Shown: positions 24,328 to 33,459 of the stretch, piece after piece
How the letters are laid out: every line of letters starts with the position of its first letter
Numbering within the stretch: the stretch's first letter is position 1
Assembly (NCBI GenBank): GCA_035463475.1
Contig: DATHTE010000110.1
Location: 1-64,000 of the forward strand
Source: JACPDI01 sp035463475
GTDB lineage: Bacteria; Acidobacteriota; Vicinamibacteria; Vicinamibacterales; 2-12-FULL-66-21
Length of the DNA stretch: 64,000 nucleotides
Direction of reading: 5' to 3'
Program-made: the position numbers and the translations under genes
Notes under the pieces: generated by a model
What the model saw: only the letters and a program-made list of their open reading frames with translations
What the model was told of the DNA's origin: nothing
The model's database searches: none

Positions 24328-25436
24328 CGGCCGGCGACCTCGGCGTAGATCGCCCGCACGCGCTCGGCGGCGCGCGCCCAGGAGAACTCGGCGGCACGCG
24401 CGAAACCCCTGCGCCGCAGGTCTTCGCGCAGCGTCTCGTCGGTCAGCACCAGTTTCACCGCGCCGCCGATCGCGGCGGTGTCGTAGGGATCCACGAGCAG
24501 CGCGGCATCTCCGACCACCTCCGGCAGCGACGAGACGTTCGACGTTACCACCGGCGTGCCACTCGCCATCGCCTCGAGCGGCGGCAACCCGAACCCCTCG
24601 TAGAGCGACGGAAACACGAAGACGGCGGCGAGCCTGTACAGCGCGGCGAGGGTGTCGTCAGAGACGAAGCCGAGGAAGCGCACGTGCTTGTGCAGCTTGT
24701 GACGGTGCACCGCGCGCCGCAGCGTGGCGTACTTCGAGATCTCGTCGCCGATGATGAGGAGCTTCAGGTGGCCGAAGCCCTCGCCGCGGAGCTCGTAGAA
24801 CGCGTCGATCAGCCGCTCGAGATTCTTGTGCGGCCTGATGTTGCCCGCGTAGAGCACGAAGGGATCGATCAGCTGGTAGCGCTGCCGCACGCGCTCCATC
24901 TGCTCGTCGCTCGGGGGCGTGCGGAACCGGTCGCTGATCCCGTTGTAGATGACCTCGATCTTCTCCGGCGGGATGCGGAAGTACTGCAGGATGTCACGCT
25001 TCGAGGCGTGCGAGACGGTGATGATCTTGTCGGCCTGGTGCGTCGCGGTCCAGAGAAACGTGCGGGCGTACGCGTGCGCCAGCCGGCTCGGGAGGTACTG
25101 CGGAAACCGCAGGTGGATGCAGTCATGGATCGTGACCACGGCCCTGCAGGGGATGAGCGGCGGCAGCACGTAGTGTGGCTCGTGCAGCAGATCGACCTTG
25201 TGGCGCCGAAGGTCGAGCGGCACGGTGAACTGCTCCGCCATCGAGTAGGGACGCGAGGTGTCCGGCGCGGCGCTGAAATTCGGCCCGAGCTCCGAGATCC
25301 CCGTACAGTCGCCCGGCCGGCAGATGATCACGTACTCGTTCGAGCGGTCCTGCCGCGCCACGTGCGTGACCATGTTCCGCACGTAGGTCCCGATGCCGTA
25401 GTCGTGAAGCTTCCGCGCGTCGATGGCGATTCGCAT
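24324..25436 (-). CDS. Glycosyltransferase family 4
   Basis: 370 residues. GT-B fold: acceptor domain RIAIDARKLHDYGIGTYVRN, then VTIHDCIHL and TVSHASKRDILQYFRIPPEK; donor domain LYAGNIRPHKNLERLIDAF, VFPSLYEGFGLPPLEAMASG (E-x7-E nucleotide-sugar site) and TSNVSSLPEVVGDAALLVDP. This combination is common in exopolysaccharide mannosyl- and rhamnosyltransferases. The gene is separated by 24 bases from the GT2 gene upstream and overlaps the next GT4 gene by four, so all are in one operon. Confidence 0.92.
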   Translation of the reverse strand: MRIAIDARKLHDYGIGTYVRNMVTHVARQDRSNEYVIICRPGDCTGISELGPNFSAAPDTSRPYSMAEQFTVPLDLRRHKVDLLHEPHYVLPPLIPCRAVVTIHDCIHLRFPQYLPSRLAHAYARTFLWTATHQADKIITVSHASKRDILQYFRIPPEKIEVIYNGISDRFRTPPSDEQMERVRQRYQLIDPFVLYAGNIRPHKNLERLIDAFYELRGEGFGHLKLLIIGDEISKYATLRRAVHRHKLHKHVRFLGFVSDDTLAALYRLAAVFVFPSLYEGFGLPPLEAMASGTPVVTSNVSSLPEVVGDAALLVDPYDTAAIGGAVKLVLTDETLREDLRRRGFARAAEFSWARAAERVRAIYAEVAGR

Positions 25437-25460
25437 CTGGTGGGATCGGCCCCCGAAATT

Positions 25461-26330
25461 TTAGCGTTTTTCGAGCCCTGGCCTCGCCGGAAGCTGTCCG
25501 CGGACAGCCAGGTACAGCCACAGCACCCACGCCCAGCGCGGATGGTGCTTGCGGTAGAAGGCCAGGTGGCTGCGGCGGTACCCGTACTCGATCACCTGGG
25601 GGGCCTTGAGCCGCGTTCGTCCTCGCAGGTGGGTTACCGTCGCCCCTGGAGTAAAGAGCACCCGCCGGCCGAGCGCGCGGACCGATGCGCAGAAGTCCGC
25701 ATCCTCGAGGTAGATGAAGTATCGCTCGTCGAGCAGCCCGGCCGCGACCGCGTCCGACCGGCGCACGAGCAGGCACGCGCCGCTCACCCAGTCCGGGAAG
25801 TGCTCCATCGAGGTCAGGCGCTCGACCCGGCTGACGGCCCAGCTCGCGCGCCGCGCGTACGCGTTCCACAACCGCTTCTGGCGCGCCTCGTGGAACGGAC
25901 CGGGCATCGGGCCGAACGACAACTCGGGACGCCCATCGCCGTCCACCAGCCGCGGCCCCGCCACCCCGACATCGTCATAGGCCTCGGCGCGCGAAACGAG
26001 GCGATCGAGCGCGCCGGCCGGCACGACGGTATCGCTGTTGAGCAGGACCACCCACTTGCTGTTCGAAGCCGCCGTCTCACGGATGCCGATGTTGTTCGAC
26101 GCCGCGAAGCCACGGTTCTCGGGGAGGCTGATGACCCGCACCGCGCGCCAGCGCGCGCGAATCGCCGCGACCGTCCCATCCGTCGAGGCATTGTCGACGA
26201 CGACGATCTCGTGGGCGAGCGCGGGCGGATGCGCCGCGAGCGACTCGAGGCAGCGGCTGACCACCTCGAGCACGTTGAACGTGACAATGACGATGGTGAG
26301 GTCCATTCGGGTGCCTGCTGGCACGGTCAT
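25461..26330 (-). CDS. Glycosyltransferase family 2 (rhamnosyltransferase-like)
   Basis: 289 residues from the ATG at 26330 (ATGA overlap with the upstream stop); M9 is an alternative. GT-A fold: LTIVIVTFNVLEVVSRCLES, VVVDNASTDGTVAAIRA, then WVVLLNSDTVVPAGALD with the metal-binding N-S-D, and LDERYFIYLEDADFCASVR, the acceptor-side ED motif typical of WbbL/RfbF-like rhamnosyltransferases. The C-terminal amphipathic part (YRRSHLAFYRKHHPRWAWVL) could bind the membrane. Member of the exopolysaccharide operon. Confidence 0.9.
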   Translation of the reverse strand: MTVPAGTRMDLTIVIVTFNVLEVVSRCLESLAAHPPALAHEIVVVDNASTDGTVAAIRARWRAVRVISLPENRGFAASNNIGIRETAASNSKWVVLLNSDTVVPAGALDRLVSRAEAYDDVGVAGPRLVDGDGRPELSFGPMPGPFHEARQKRLWNAYARRASWAVSRVERLTSMEHFPDWVSGACLLVRRSDAVAAGLLDERYFIYLEDADFCASVRALGRRVLFTPGATVTHLRGRTRLKAPQVIEYGYRRSHLAFYRKHHPRWAWVLWLYLAVRGQLPARPGLEKR

Positions 26331-27406
26331 CGGCCGGCGGCGCGCTCCAGTACGCGGAGCGTGGCGTCCGCCGCGCGATCCCAGGAATACCGCGCCAGGA
26401 CGCCGGGCGCTGCCTCGAGAATCCGCACCCGTGCACGTTCATCGAGCAGCAGCGTACGCAGCGCATCGGCGAGCGCGTTCACGTCGCCCGGGCGCACGTA
26501 CATCGCCGCAGGGCCGCACGTCTCACGCGCGACCGCGGTGTCGGCCACGATCGGCGGAATGCCGGCGGCGAGTGCCTCGAGCGGCGTCAGGCCGAACCCT
26601 TCGTACTCCGAGACGAACACGAAAACACGCGCGCGGCGATACAGATCGTCCAGTTGTTCGTCGGTCGCGTAGCCCAGCACATCAACGGCCTCGGCGATGT
26701 TCTGCCGCTCGGCTTCCTCGACCAGATCCTGGGGAGGGTAAGTGCGGTTCTCCCCGGCGATCGCCAGTCGCGCGTCGCGGATGTGCGGCAGCACCAGGCG
26801 CATCGCGGCCAGGAGGTCCGGCAGGCGGCGGCGGTTCAGGACCGAGCCGGCAAACAGCACCAGGCGCTCTGTGCGCGGGGCCGACGGGGATGTGCCTCTC
26901 TTCGGAACGCCGAGCGGAACGACGTGGATGCGGTCGATCTCCACGTCGAGCCTCCGCGAGATCTCGACTGCGGAGAAACTGGAATCCGTGAGGATCGCCG
27001 CGGCTTTGCGTGCCGCCGCACGGGTCAGCATGCGCCGCCTTAGCCCTTCGCGCAGGGTGAACCACTCGGGGTGTGCAACGAAGGACACGTCGTGAATGGT
27101 GACCACGATCGGCGCCTTCGATCGCACGGGAGCGGTATAGCCCGGGCAGAAGAGAAGATCCGGCGCCTCGCGCCGGATCACGCCAGGAAACACGGCCTGT
27201 TCCCACCAGGTGCCGCCCGCCCGGTGCCCCGTCGCCGTCACTCGGAGGCCGAGGCGGCGCGCCTGTGTCGGCTCCGCGTGCGCAGCCAGCACGAAGTCGT
27301 GGCGGTGGTCGCGCCGAGCCGCCCACCGTGTCAGCAACTCGAAGAGGTAGCGTCCGACGCCGGTTGAACGGCCCGTCAGCTCCCGCGCGTCGACGAGAAT
27401 CTTCAT
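26327..27406 (-). CDS. Glycosyltransferase family 4
   Basis: 359 residues from the ATG at 27406, where the protein begins KILVDARELTGRSTGVGRYL as GT4 enzymes do; the frame is open far upstream but overlaps another glycosyltransferase. The start shares bases with the previous stop (ATGA). Acceptor domain: VTIHDVSFVAHPEWFTLRE and ILTDSSFSAVEISRRL. Donor domain: VLFAGSVLNRRRLPDLLAAM, VFVSEYEGFGLTPLEALAAG (E-x7-E), ADTAVARETCGPAAMYVRPG. Likely retaining sugar transfer in exopolysaccharide assembly. Confidence 0.9.
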   Translation of the reverse strand: MKILVDARELTGRSTGVGRYLFELLTRWAARRDHRHDFVLAAHAEPTQARRLGLRVTATGHRAGGTWWEQAVFPGVIRREAPDLLFCPGYTAPVRSKAPIVVTIHDVSFVAHPEWFTLREGLRRRMLTRAAARKAAAILTDSSFSAVEISRRLDVEIDRIHVVPLGVPKRGTSPSAPRTERLVLFAGSVLNRRRLPDLLAAMRLVLPHIRDARLAIAGENRTYPPQDLVEEAERQNIAEAVDVLGYATDEQLDDLYRRARVFVFVSEYEGFGLTPLEALAAGIPPIVADTAVARETCGPAAMYVRPGDVNALADALRTLLLDERARVRILEAAPGVLARYSWDRAADATLRVLERAAGR

Positions 27407-28518
27407 CGATCGACCCGTCGCCGTCGCAGCACTTCGTCGTACGCGCGCCGTAAGGACTCGGCCGAGCGGGCCCATGAAAAGGCCCCGGCACGCCTGACGC
27501 CGGCCTGGCTCAGCTCTCGCGCGATTGCTTCGTCGGTCGCAACTTTCTCCATGGCGGCGGCCATGGAATCGACGTCCTCCGGATCGACGAACATTGCTGC
27601 GTCGCCGATCACCTCGGGCAATGAGCCGCGGTCCGACGCGATAACCGGTACCCCCAGCGCCATGGCCTCCAGGGCCGTCAATCCGAACCCTTCGTACAGC
27701 GAAGGGATGACGAGCGCGATCGCGCCCGCATACAGTTCCCGTTTGCCTGCCGGGGGGACGTAGCCGAGGTGCGAGACGCGGCCGCTCAACGGGGGGCGTG
27801 CCACCCGTTCCAGCCACGCCGCGGCGGCCGGAGTCGTCCCACCCGCGAGCCTCAGGGCCGGCGCGGATGGCAGCCGGTCGATCAAGCGTGCGTACGCGTC
27901 GAGCAGTGCGCCGAGGTTCTTGCGCGGCTCCAGCGTGCCCACGAACAGAAAGTATCCCTGGGCCGGTGTGCGGCCGCGGGGGACCCACGCCGGCGCGCCC
28001 GCGGGGCAGAGCACGATTCGCTCGTCCCGCACCCCCAGCTTGTTGGCCACCTGGTCGCCGGTGCGTCGCGAAGAGACCACGACGAGATCGGCGCGGCGTG
28101 CGTGCGCCGGCGCGAGCCGCGGGTAATCACGCCGGATTTCGCCGCGGGTGCGCTCGGGATGATCGAGGAAGTCGAGATCGTGGATGGTGACCACCTGCGC
28201 GCCGTCGCGAGACGGCATGAGGAGGGGGTGCGCCGAGTGCGCGATGTCCACGGTACCCGCGAAGCGCTCCACGGGGGGCCATTCGAGCCGGTGCCAGGCG
28301 AAATTCAGGACGCGCACGGGAACGCGCGCGTCTACCGTCTGAATGCCGTCCAGGCCCTCAGGCGAAAGCCGGTCCTTCCACGAACTCGAGAACGCGACGA
28401 CGGTATCTCCGGGGCGGTCGCGCGTGGCCGCCGCCAGCGCCCGCGCAAGTTCGTGGACGTACTCACCGACGCCCGTGCGCTCACGCAGCGCCGGACGGTA
28501 ATCGAGGATGATCCGCAA
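27403..28518 (-). CDS. Glycosyltransferase family 4, first gene of the minus-strand operon
   Basis: 371 residues if translation begins at the TTG at 28518, giving MRIILDYRPALRERTGVGEY, a normal GT4 N-terminus. A GTG at 28539 is also in frame but would lie upstream of a -10 element (28538-28530), so the TTG is preferred. Donor domain motifs: FLFVGTLEPRKNLGALLDAY, VIPSLYEGFGLTALEAMALG (E-x7-E), ASDRGSLPEVIGDAAMFVDP. It closely resembles the next gene's family type, suggesting duplication within the cluster. It diverges from ugd across about 120 bases. Confidence 0.88.
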   Translation of the reverse strand: MRIILDYRPALRERTGVGEYVHELARALAAATRDRPGDTVVAFSSSWKDRLSPEGLDGIQTVDARVPVRVLNFAWHRLEWPPVERFAGTVDIAHSAHPLLMPSRDGAQVVTIHDLDFLDHPERTRGEIRRDYPRLAPAHARRADLVVVSSRRTGDQVANKLGVRDERIVLCPAGAPAWVPRGRTPAQGYFLFVGTLEPRKNLGALLDAYARLIDRLPSAPALRLAGGTTPAAAAWLERVARPPLSGRVSHLGYVPPAGKRELYAGAIALVIPSLYEGFGLTALEAMALGVPVIASDRGSLPEVIGDAAMFVDPEDVDSMAAAMEKVATDEAIARELSQAGVRRAGAFSWARSAESLRRAYDEVLRRRRVDR

Positions 28519-28529
28519 TACGGATTTCC

Positions 28530-28538
28530 ATCCTAGCA
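28530..28538 (-). promoter_or_regulatory. Extended -10 element of the glycosyltransferase operon
   Basis: On the minus strand TGC plus TAGGAT, ending 11 bases before the TTG at 28518, so the leader would be only a few bases. No good -35 is seen, as is common for extended -10 promoters. Confidence 0.4.
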
Positions 28539-28598
28539 CAGGCGTAGCGCCCGCCCGCCGCAGCGCCCCGCGCCGCCAAGTGCTTGCCTTTCAATGGA

Positions 28599-28628
28599 TT
28601 GACAGCGTTTTCCAGCTCATGTTACGGT
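28599..28628 (+). promoter_or_regulatory. Promoter of ugd and the plus-strand operon
   Basis: Consensus TTGACA (28599-28604), 18-base spacer, TACGGT (28623-28628). The predicted start near 28635 is just before the ATG at 28639; the AGGGAG next to the start codon overlaps the expected transcription start. Confidence 0.6.
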
Positions 28629-28638
28629 AGGGAGTTTT

Positions 28639-29985
28639 ATGCGTATCGCTGTCATTGGCACAGGCTACGTCGGCCTGGTCGCGGGCGCCTGCCTCGCCGA
28701 AACCGGCAACCAGGTTGTCTGCGTCGACAAGGACGCGTCCAAGATCACGAAGCTTCGCCGCGGCCGCATTCCTATCTACGAACCAGGCCTCGAGGAACTT
28801 GTCACCCGGAACAAGAAGGAAGCACGGCTGGCGTTCACCACCGCACTGGATCGGGCGGTGCGGCAGTCGCAGATCATCTTCATCGCCGTCGGGACGCCTC
28901 AGGGGGAGGACGGGTCGGCGGACCTGCAGCACGTGCTCGGCGTGGCGCGCGAGATCGGGCGCGCGATGAACGGCTACAGAGTGATCGTGGACAAGAGCAC
29001 CGTCCCTGTGGGCACGGCGGAGCAGGTGCGCGAGGTGATCCGGCGGGAGACGACGCATCCGTTCAGCGTCGTGAGCAATCCGGAGTTCCTGAAGCAGGGA
29101 GCGGCGATCGAGGATTTCCTCAAGCCCGACCGGGTCGTGATCGGCGCGGAAGATCCTCGCGGCGCCGAGATCATGGTCGAGCTGTACAAGCCCTTCACGC
29201 GGACGGGCGCCCCGATCCTGGTGATGGACTGCGCGAGCGCGGAGCTGTCGAAGTACGCGGCGAACGCGATGCTCGCCACCCGCATCTCCTTCATGAACGA
29301 GGTCGCGAACGTCTGCGAGCTCTTCGGCGCGGACATCGACCAGGTGCGGCGCGCCATTGCGTCCGACAAACGGATTGGCCCCGCGTTCCTCTTTCCCGGC
29401 GTCGGCTACGGCGGGAGCTGCTTTCCCAAGGACGTCAAGGCGTTGGTTCATTTCTCCGGCGCGCGCCAGTATCCCTTTCAGATCCTGCGGGCGGTCGAGG
29501 TGGTCAACGAGACGCAGAAGACCCGCCTGCTCGCGAGGATGGAGAAGCACTTCGGCGGCGCGGGCTCTCTCAAGGGGCAGCGCATCGCCCTGTGGGGGCT
29601 CGCGTTCAAGCCGCGCACCGACGACATGCGCGAGGCCCCGTCGATTCCGCTGGTGAAGGGACTGCTCGCGCGTGGCGCCAAGGTGCAGGCGTTCGATCCG
29701 GAGGCGATGGAGACCGCGCGCGGGATCTTCGGTTCGAAGATCGAATACGCGAAGAACAGCTACGAGGCGCTCAAGGGGGCGGACGCGCTGGTCGTGGTGA
29801 CCGAGTGGAACGAGTTCCGCGAGCCTGATTTCGGGCGGATGAAGAAGCTGATGCGTCAGCCGGCGATCTTCGACGGCCGCAACATCTACACGCCGGAAGT
29901 CATCCGCGCGCAGGGCTTCACGTACTACTCGATCGGCCGGCCGATGGCGGATTCGGGGCGGCCCGAACCGACCGGCGGACGTTGA
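28639..29985 (+). CDS. ugd: UDP-glucose 6-dehydrogenase
   Basis: 448 residues. NAD-dependent four-electron oxidation of UDP-glucose to UDP-glucuronate. N-terminal Rossmann motif MRIAVIGTGYVGLVAGACLA, DKSTVPVGTA, VVSNPEFLKQGAAIEDFLKP, and the catalytic cysteine in GVGYGGSCFPKDVKAL (about residue 260); the C-terminal UDP-binding domain has LWGLAFKPRTDDMREAPSIP. The GDP-mannose dehydrogenase family is close, but UDP-glucose is supported by the neighbouring galE and by the UDP-glucuronate decarboxylase in the same locus. The stop overlaps the ATG of galE. Confidence 0.94.
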   Translation: MRIAVIGTGYVGLVAGACLAETGNQVVCVDKDASKITKLRRGRIPIYEPGLEELVTRNKKEARLAFTTALDRAVRQSQIIFIAVGTPQGEDGSADLQHVLGVAREIGRAMNGYRVIVDKSTVPVGTAEQVREVIRRETTHPFSVVSNPEFLKQGAAIEDFLKPDRVVIGAEDPRGAEIMVELYKPFTRTGAPILVMDCASAELSKYAANAMLATRISFMNEVANVCELFGADIDQVRRAIASDKRIGPAFLFPGVGYGGSCFPKDVKALVHFSGARQYPFQILRAVEVVNETQKTRLLARMEKHFGGAGSLKGQRIALWGLAFKPRTDDMREAPSIPLVKGLLARGAKVQAFDPEAMETARGIFGSKIEYAKNSYEALKGADALVVVTEWNEFREPDFGRMKKLMRQPAIFDGRNIYTPEVIRAQGFTYYSIGRPMADSGRPEPTGGR

Positions 29986-31007
29986 TGCCCGCGATCCTGG
30001 TCACGGGAGGCGCGGGATACATCGGGAGCCACTCGGCAAAGGCCCTCGCCGCCAGCGGTCATCGCGTTGTGGTCTACGATGACCTCTCCGCGGGACATGC
30101 CGAAGCGGTGCAGGCGCTCGTGGCCCGGTTCGGCGGCGACGCCGTGGCATTCGAGCGCGGGAACATCCGCGAGACGGACCGGCTTCGCGACGCGATCCGG
30201 CGGCACCGCATCGACGCCGCCATGCACTTCGCGGCGTGGCTCTCGGTGGGCGAATCAGTCAAGGACCCGATCGGCTACTACCGCAACAACGTGCTGGGAG
30301 CGCTGAGCGTGCTCGAAGCGATGGCGTCGGAGCGAGTCCGCTCCTTCGTGTTCTCCTCGACCGCCGCGGTGTTCGGCAACCCGGTCGAGACGCCGATCGA
30401 CGAAGACCATCCGACACGGCCGATCAACGCTTACGGCGAGACGAAGCTCGCCGTCGAGCGGGCGCTGCCACACTTCGAGCGCGCCTACGGCGTCCGCTCG
30501 GTCGTGCTCCGCTACTTCAACGCCGCCGGCGCGGACCCCGAAGGGGACCTCGGCGAAGACCACGACCCCGAGCAGCACCTCATCCCGCTTGCGCTCGCCG
30601 CGACGGATGGCGGCGCGCCGCTCCAGGTGTTCGGCGAGGACTATCCGACGCCCGACGGCACGTGCCTGCGCGACTACATCCACGTGTCGGACCTGGCCGA
30701 CGCCCACCTCCTCGCGCTCTCGCACCTCGCGGCAGGCGGCGCACCGGCGTCGTACAACCTGGGCAACGGGCGGCCGACATCGGTCCGCCAGGTGATCGAG
30801 GCGGTGGAGCGCGTGACCGCGCGGCGGGTCTCGTGGCGCCCCGCGCCCCGGCGGGAAGGGGATCCCGCGGTGCTCTTCGCGTCGAGCGCGAAGATCAAGC
30901 GCGACCTCGGATGGCACCCGCAGTACGAGGACATCGACACCATCGTCAGGACTGCCGCCGCGTGGCGCGCGGGGCATCCGCGCGGGTTCGCGGGGAGGGC
31001 CCGCTGA
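29985..31007 (+). CDS. galE: UDP-glucose 4-epimerase
   Basis: 340 residues from the ATG at 29985 (TGATG with ugd; an in-frame TTG at 29982 would add one residue). Extended SDR: ILVTGGAGYIGSHSAKALAA, HFAAWLSVGESVKDPIGYY, catalytic Ser/Thr at about 124-126 (FSSTAAVFG), Tyr150 and Lys154 in NAYGETK. RYFNAAGADPEGDLGEDHDP and HLIPLAL are diagnostic of GalE. It interconverts UDP-glucose and UDP-galactose (NAD+ as tight cofactor) and so supplies galactose units for exopolysaccharide. Followed by a coupled GT2 gene. Confidence 0.95.
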   Translation: MPAILVTGGAGYIGSHSAKALAASGHRVVVYDDLSAGHAEAVQALVARFGGDAVAFERGNIRETDRLRDAIRRHRIDAAMHFAAWLSVGESVKDPIGYYRNNVLGALSVLEAMASERVRSFVFSSTAAVFGNPVETPIDEDHPTRPINAYGETKLAVERALPHFERAYGVRSVVLRYFNAAGADPEGDLGEDHDPEQHLIPLALAATDGGAPLQVFGEDYPTPDGTCLRDYIHVSDLADAHLLALSHLAAGGAPASYNLGNGRPTSVRQVIEAVERVTARRVSWRPAPRREGDPAVLFASSAKIKRDLGWHPQYEDIDTIVRTAAAWRAGHPRGFAGRAR

Positions 31008-31717
31008 TGTCGCGGATTCGCGGCGTGATCGCGGATCCGCTCCTGTCCGTGGTGATGCCGGTCTACAACGAGCGGGAGACGATTCGCGAGATCATCCCGC
31101 GCGTCCTGGCCGTGCCGCTCCGTGTCGAGCTGATTGTCGTGGACGACGCGTCCACCGACGGCACGCGGGATATTCTGCAGGAGCTGCAGCGGACCCACGG
31201 GTTCAAGCTGGTGCTGCAACCCGCTAACGCCGGCAAAGGGGCGGCGCTCAGGCGCGGCTTCCAGGAAGTCACCGGCGATATCGTCGTCGTCCAGGACGCC
31301 GACCTGGAGTATTCGCCGGAAGAGTTCCCGCAGCTCATCGAGCTGATTTGCCAGGGGCGCGCCGACGTCGTGTACGGCTCCCGCTTTCTCGGCCGGCACC
31401 GCGTCTTTCTGTTCACCCACTACGCCGGAAACCGGCTGCTGACGCTGCTGACCAACGTGCTCTACAACACGATCCTGACGGACATGGAGACCTGCTACAA
31501 GGCCATGCGCAGCGAGGTTCTCCGGTCCTTCAGCCTCAACTCGGACGGGTTCGGCATCGAGCCCGAGATCACGGCGAAGATCTTCAAGCGGAAATACCGT
31601 GTCTACGAAGTGCCCATCACGTACGATGGACGCGGCTACGACGAAGGCAAGAAAATCACCTGGCGGGACGGGGTGGTGGCGCTCTGGGTGCTGTTGAAAT
31701 ACCGGTTTAGCGAGTGA
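31007..31717 (+). CDS. Glycosyltransferase family 2 (polyprenyl-phosphate sugar synthase-like)
   Basis: 236 residues from the ATG at 31007, overlapping the galE stop. GT-A fold of the DPM1 type: LSVVMPVYNERETIREIIPR, IVVDDASTDGTRDILQEL, QPANAGKGAALRRGFQEVTG, VVQDADLEYSPEEFPQLIEL (metal-binding D-A-D), VYGSRFLGRHRVF, then the DPM-like LTDMETCYKAMRSEVL. No C-terminal membrane helices, so it is like soluble DPM1 enzymes that charge polyprenyl phosphate with a hexose; use by lipid-linked glycosylation or glycolipid synthesis is inferred. Its GTGA end is shared with the ABC transporter start. Confidence 0.9.
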   Translation: MSRIRGVIADPLLSVVMPVYNERETIREIIPRVLAVPLRVELIVVDDASTDGTRDILQELQRTHGFKLVLQPANAGKGAALRRGFQEVTGDIVVVQDADLEYSPEEFPQLIELICQGRADVVYGSRFLGRHRVFLFTHYAGNRLLTLLTNVLYNTILTDMETCYKAMRSEVLRSFSLNSDGFGIEPEITAKIFKRKYRVYEVPITYDGRGYDEGKKITWRDGVVALWVLLKYRFSE

Positions 31718-33459
31718 ACGCATTCTTCCGGCTGCTTCGCTACGCGCGTCCTTACCGCGGGCGCCTGATCGCGGCGCTCGGGGCGATGCTCGCGTACGCG
31801 GTGGCGTCGGGGTACCTGGCGTGGTTGATTCGGCCCGTGTTCGACAGGGTCCTCCCCGGCCTGGAAACCCCCTGGATGACCGCGGGCAAGCTGATGCTCG
31901 CGTACCTCCTCAAGGGCCTCGGCGCGTACTTCTCCGTGTACCTGATGACGGACGTCGGGCAGCGCGTAGTCCTCGACATCCGCAACCGGCTGTTCGGTCA
32001 CATCCTCGGCCAGTCGGCGGGTTTCTTCGCGCGGCGGACGAGCGGGCAGCTCATGTCGCGGCTGACGAACGACGTCGGGCAGGTGCAGCAGGCGGTGAGC
32101 GAGACGATCGGCGACCTGCTCCGCGAGTCGCTCGCGATCCTGGGCTACCTCGCGCTCATGGTGTACTGGGACGCGGGGCTGGCGCTCGTCGTGCTGACCG
32201 GCGCCCCGATCGTGGTGTATCCGCTCGTGCGCCTTGGCCAGCGCGTGCGCCGGACCTCGCGACGCAGCCAGGAGGAGCTCGAGCACCTGTCGCACCTCAC
32301 CGCGGAGGCGTTCACCGGTCACCGCATCGTGAAAGCGTTCGGCGCCGAGCAGCAGGAAGTGCGGCGGTTCAGCCGCGCTTCCGAGCGGCTGTACCGCACC
32401 AACATGAAGGTGATCAGCACGGTGTCCGCGCTGCCGCCGGTCATGGAGGTGCTGGGCGGGCTCGCGATCATCGGCGCGCTCTGGTACGGCAGCCGTGAAA
32501 TCGTGTCGGGCCGCCTCACGCAGGGGGAATTCGCCGCGTTCCTCGCCGCTGCGTTCCTGATGTACACGCCGGTCAAGAAACTCAGCCGCGTCAACGCGAA
32601 CCTCAATCAGGCGATTGCCGCGTCGGAGCGGATCTTCGAGATCCTGGACACGCACTCCGAGGTGCTCGATAGCCCGGGCGCGCAACCGCTTCCGCCCATG
32701 CGTCGCGACGTCGAGTTCCGCAACGTCACCTTCGCGTACGAAGACGAGGGCAGGCAGATCCTGCGTGACGTCTCGTTCACGGTGCGGGCGGGACAGGTGA
32801 TCGCGATTGTCGGCCTGAGCGGAGCGGGCAAGACGACGCTGGTCAACCTGATTCCGCGGTTCTACGACGTGACGGGCGGGGCCATTCTCATCGACGGCAC
32901 CGACATCCGGACCGTGCTGCTGCGGTCGTTGCGCCGGCAGATCAGCATGGTGACGCAGGAAACGGTGCTCTTCGACGACACGATCGCGCACAACATCGCG
33001 TACGGTGCGCCGGACGCCGACAGGGAGGCGATCGAGGCGGCTGCGCGCGCCGCGCACGCCCACGATTTCATCGTGGCACTCCCCCAGCAGTACGACACCC
33101 GCATCGGCGAGCGGGGGCAGCGGCTCTCCGGGGGACAGCGCCAGCGGATCGCGATCGCCCGCGCGCTCCTGAAGAACGCGCCGATTCTGATCCTGGACGA
33201 GGCGACCTCGTCGCTGGACGCTGAGTCGGAGCTGCTCGTGCAGCAGGCGCTCGCCAACCTCATGGCCAACCGGACGTCGTTCGTCATCGCGCACCGCCTG
33301 TCCACGATCCGGCGCGCGGATGCGATCATCGTGCTCGACCGCGGACGGATCGTCGAGATGGGCAGGCACGACGAGCTGCTGGGGCGAACCGACGGCGCGT
33401 ATGCGAGGCTCTATGCGCTGCAGCTGTTCGAGCGCAGGAAGGAGCCGGCGAGCGCGTGA
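31714..33459 (+). CDS. ABC transporter, fused membrane and ATPase domains (MsbA-like)
   Basis: 581 residues from a GTG overlapping the previous stop. Six-helix exporter membrane domain (about 1-305), then the ATPase: Walker A GLSGAGKTTLVNLIPRFYDV near 367, Q-loop SMVTQETVLFDDTIAHNIAY, signature RLSGGQRQRIAIARALLKNA, Walker B LILDEATSSLD, and IAHRLSTI. Length and order match MsbA, the homodimeric lipid A-core flippase. Location at the end of the sugar genes and before yicC/gmk supports export of a glycolipid or polysaccharide precursor, but multidrug-type homologues look alike. Confidence 0.88.
   Translation: MNAFFRLLRYARPYRGRLIAALGAMLAYAVASGYLAWLIRPVFDRVLPGLETPWMTAGKLMLAYLLKGLGAYFSVYLMTDVGQRVVLDIRNRLFGHILGQSAGFFARRTSGQLMSRLTNDVGQVQQAVSETIGDLLRESLAILGYLALMVYWDAGLALVVLTGAPIVVYPLVRLGQRVRRTSRRSQEELEHLSHLTAEAFTGHRIVKAFGAEQQEVRRFSRASERLYRTNMKVISTVSALPPVMEVLGGLAIIGALWYGSREIVSGRLTQGEFAAFLAAAFLMYTPVKKLSRVNANLNQAIAASERIFEILDTHSEVLDSPGAQPLPPMRRDVEFRNVTFAYEDEGRQILRDVSFTVRAGQVIAIVGLSGAGKTTLVNLIPRFYDVTGGAILIDGTDIRTVLLRSLRRQISMVTQETVLFDDTIAHNIAYGAPDADREAIEAAARAAHAHDFIVALPQQYDTRIGERGQRLSGGQRQRIAIARALLKNAPILILDEATSSLDAESELLVQQALANLMANRTSFVIAHRLSTIRRADAIIVLDRGRIVEMGRHDELLGRTDGAYARLYALQLFERRKEPASA

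Noticed and set aside
31714..33459. Assigning the symbol msbA
   Set aside because: Motifs fit any homodimeric type IV ABC exporter; lipid A export is only suggested by length and neighbours.
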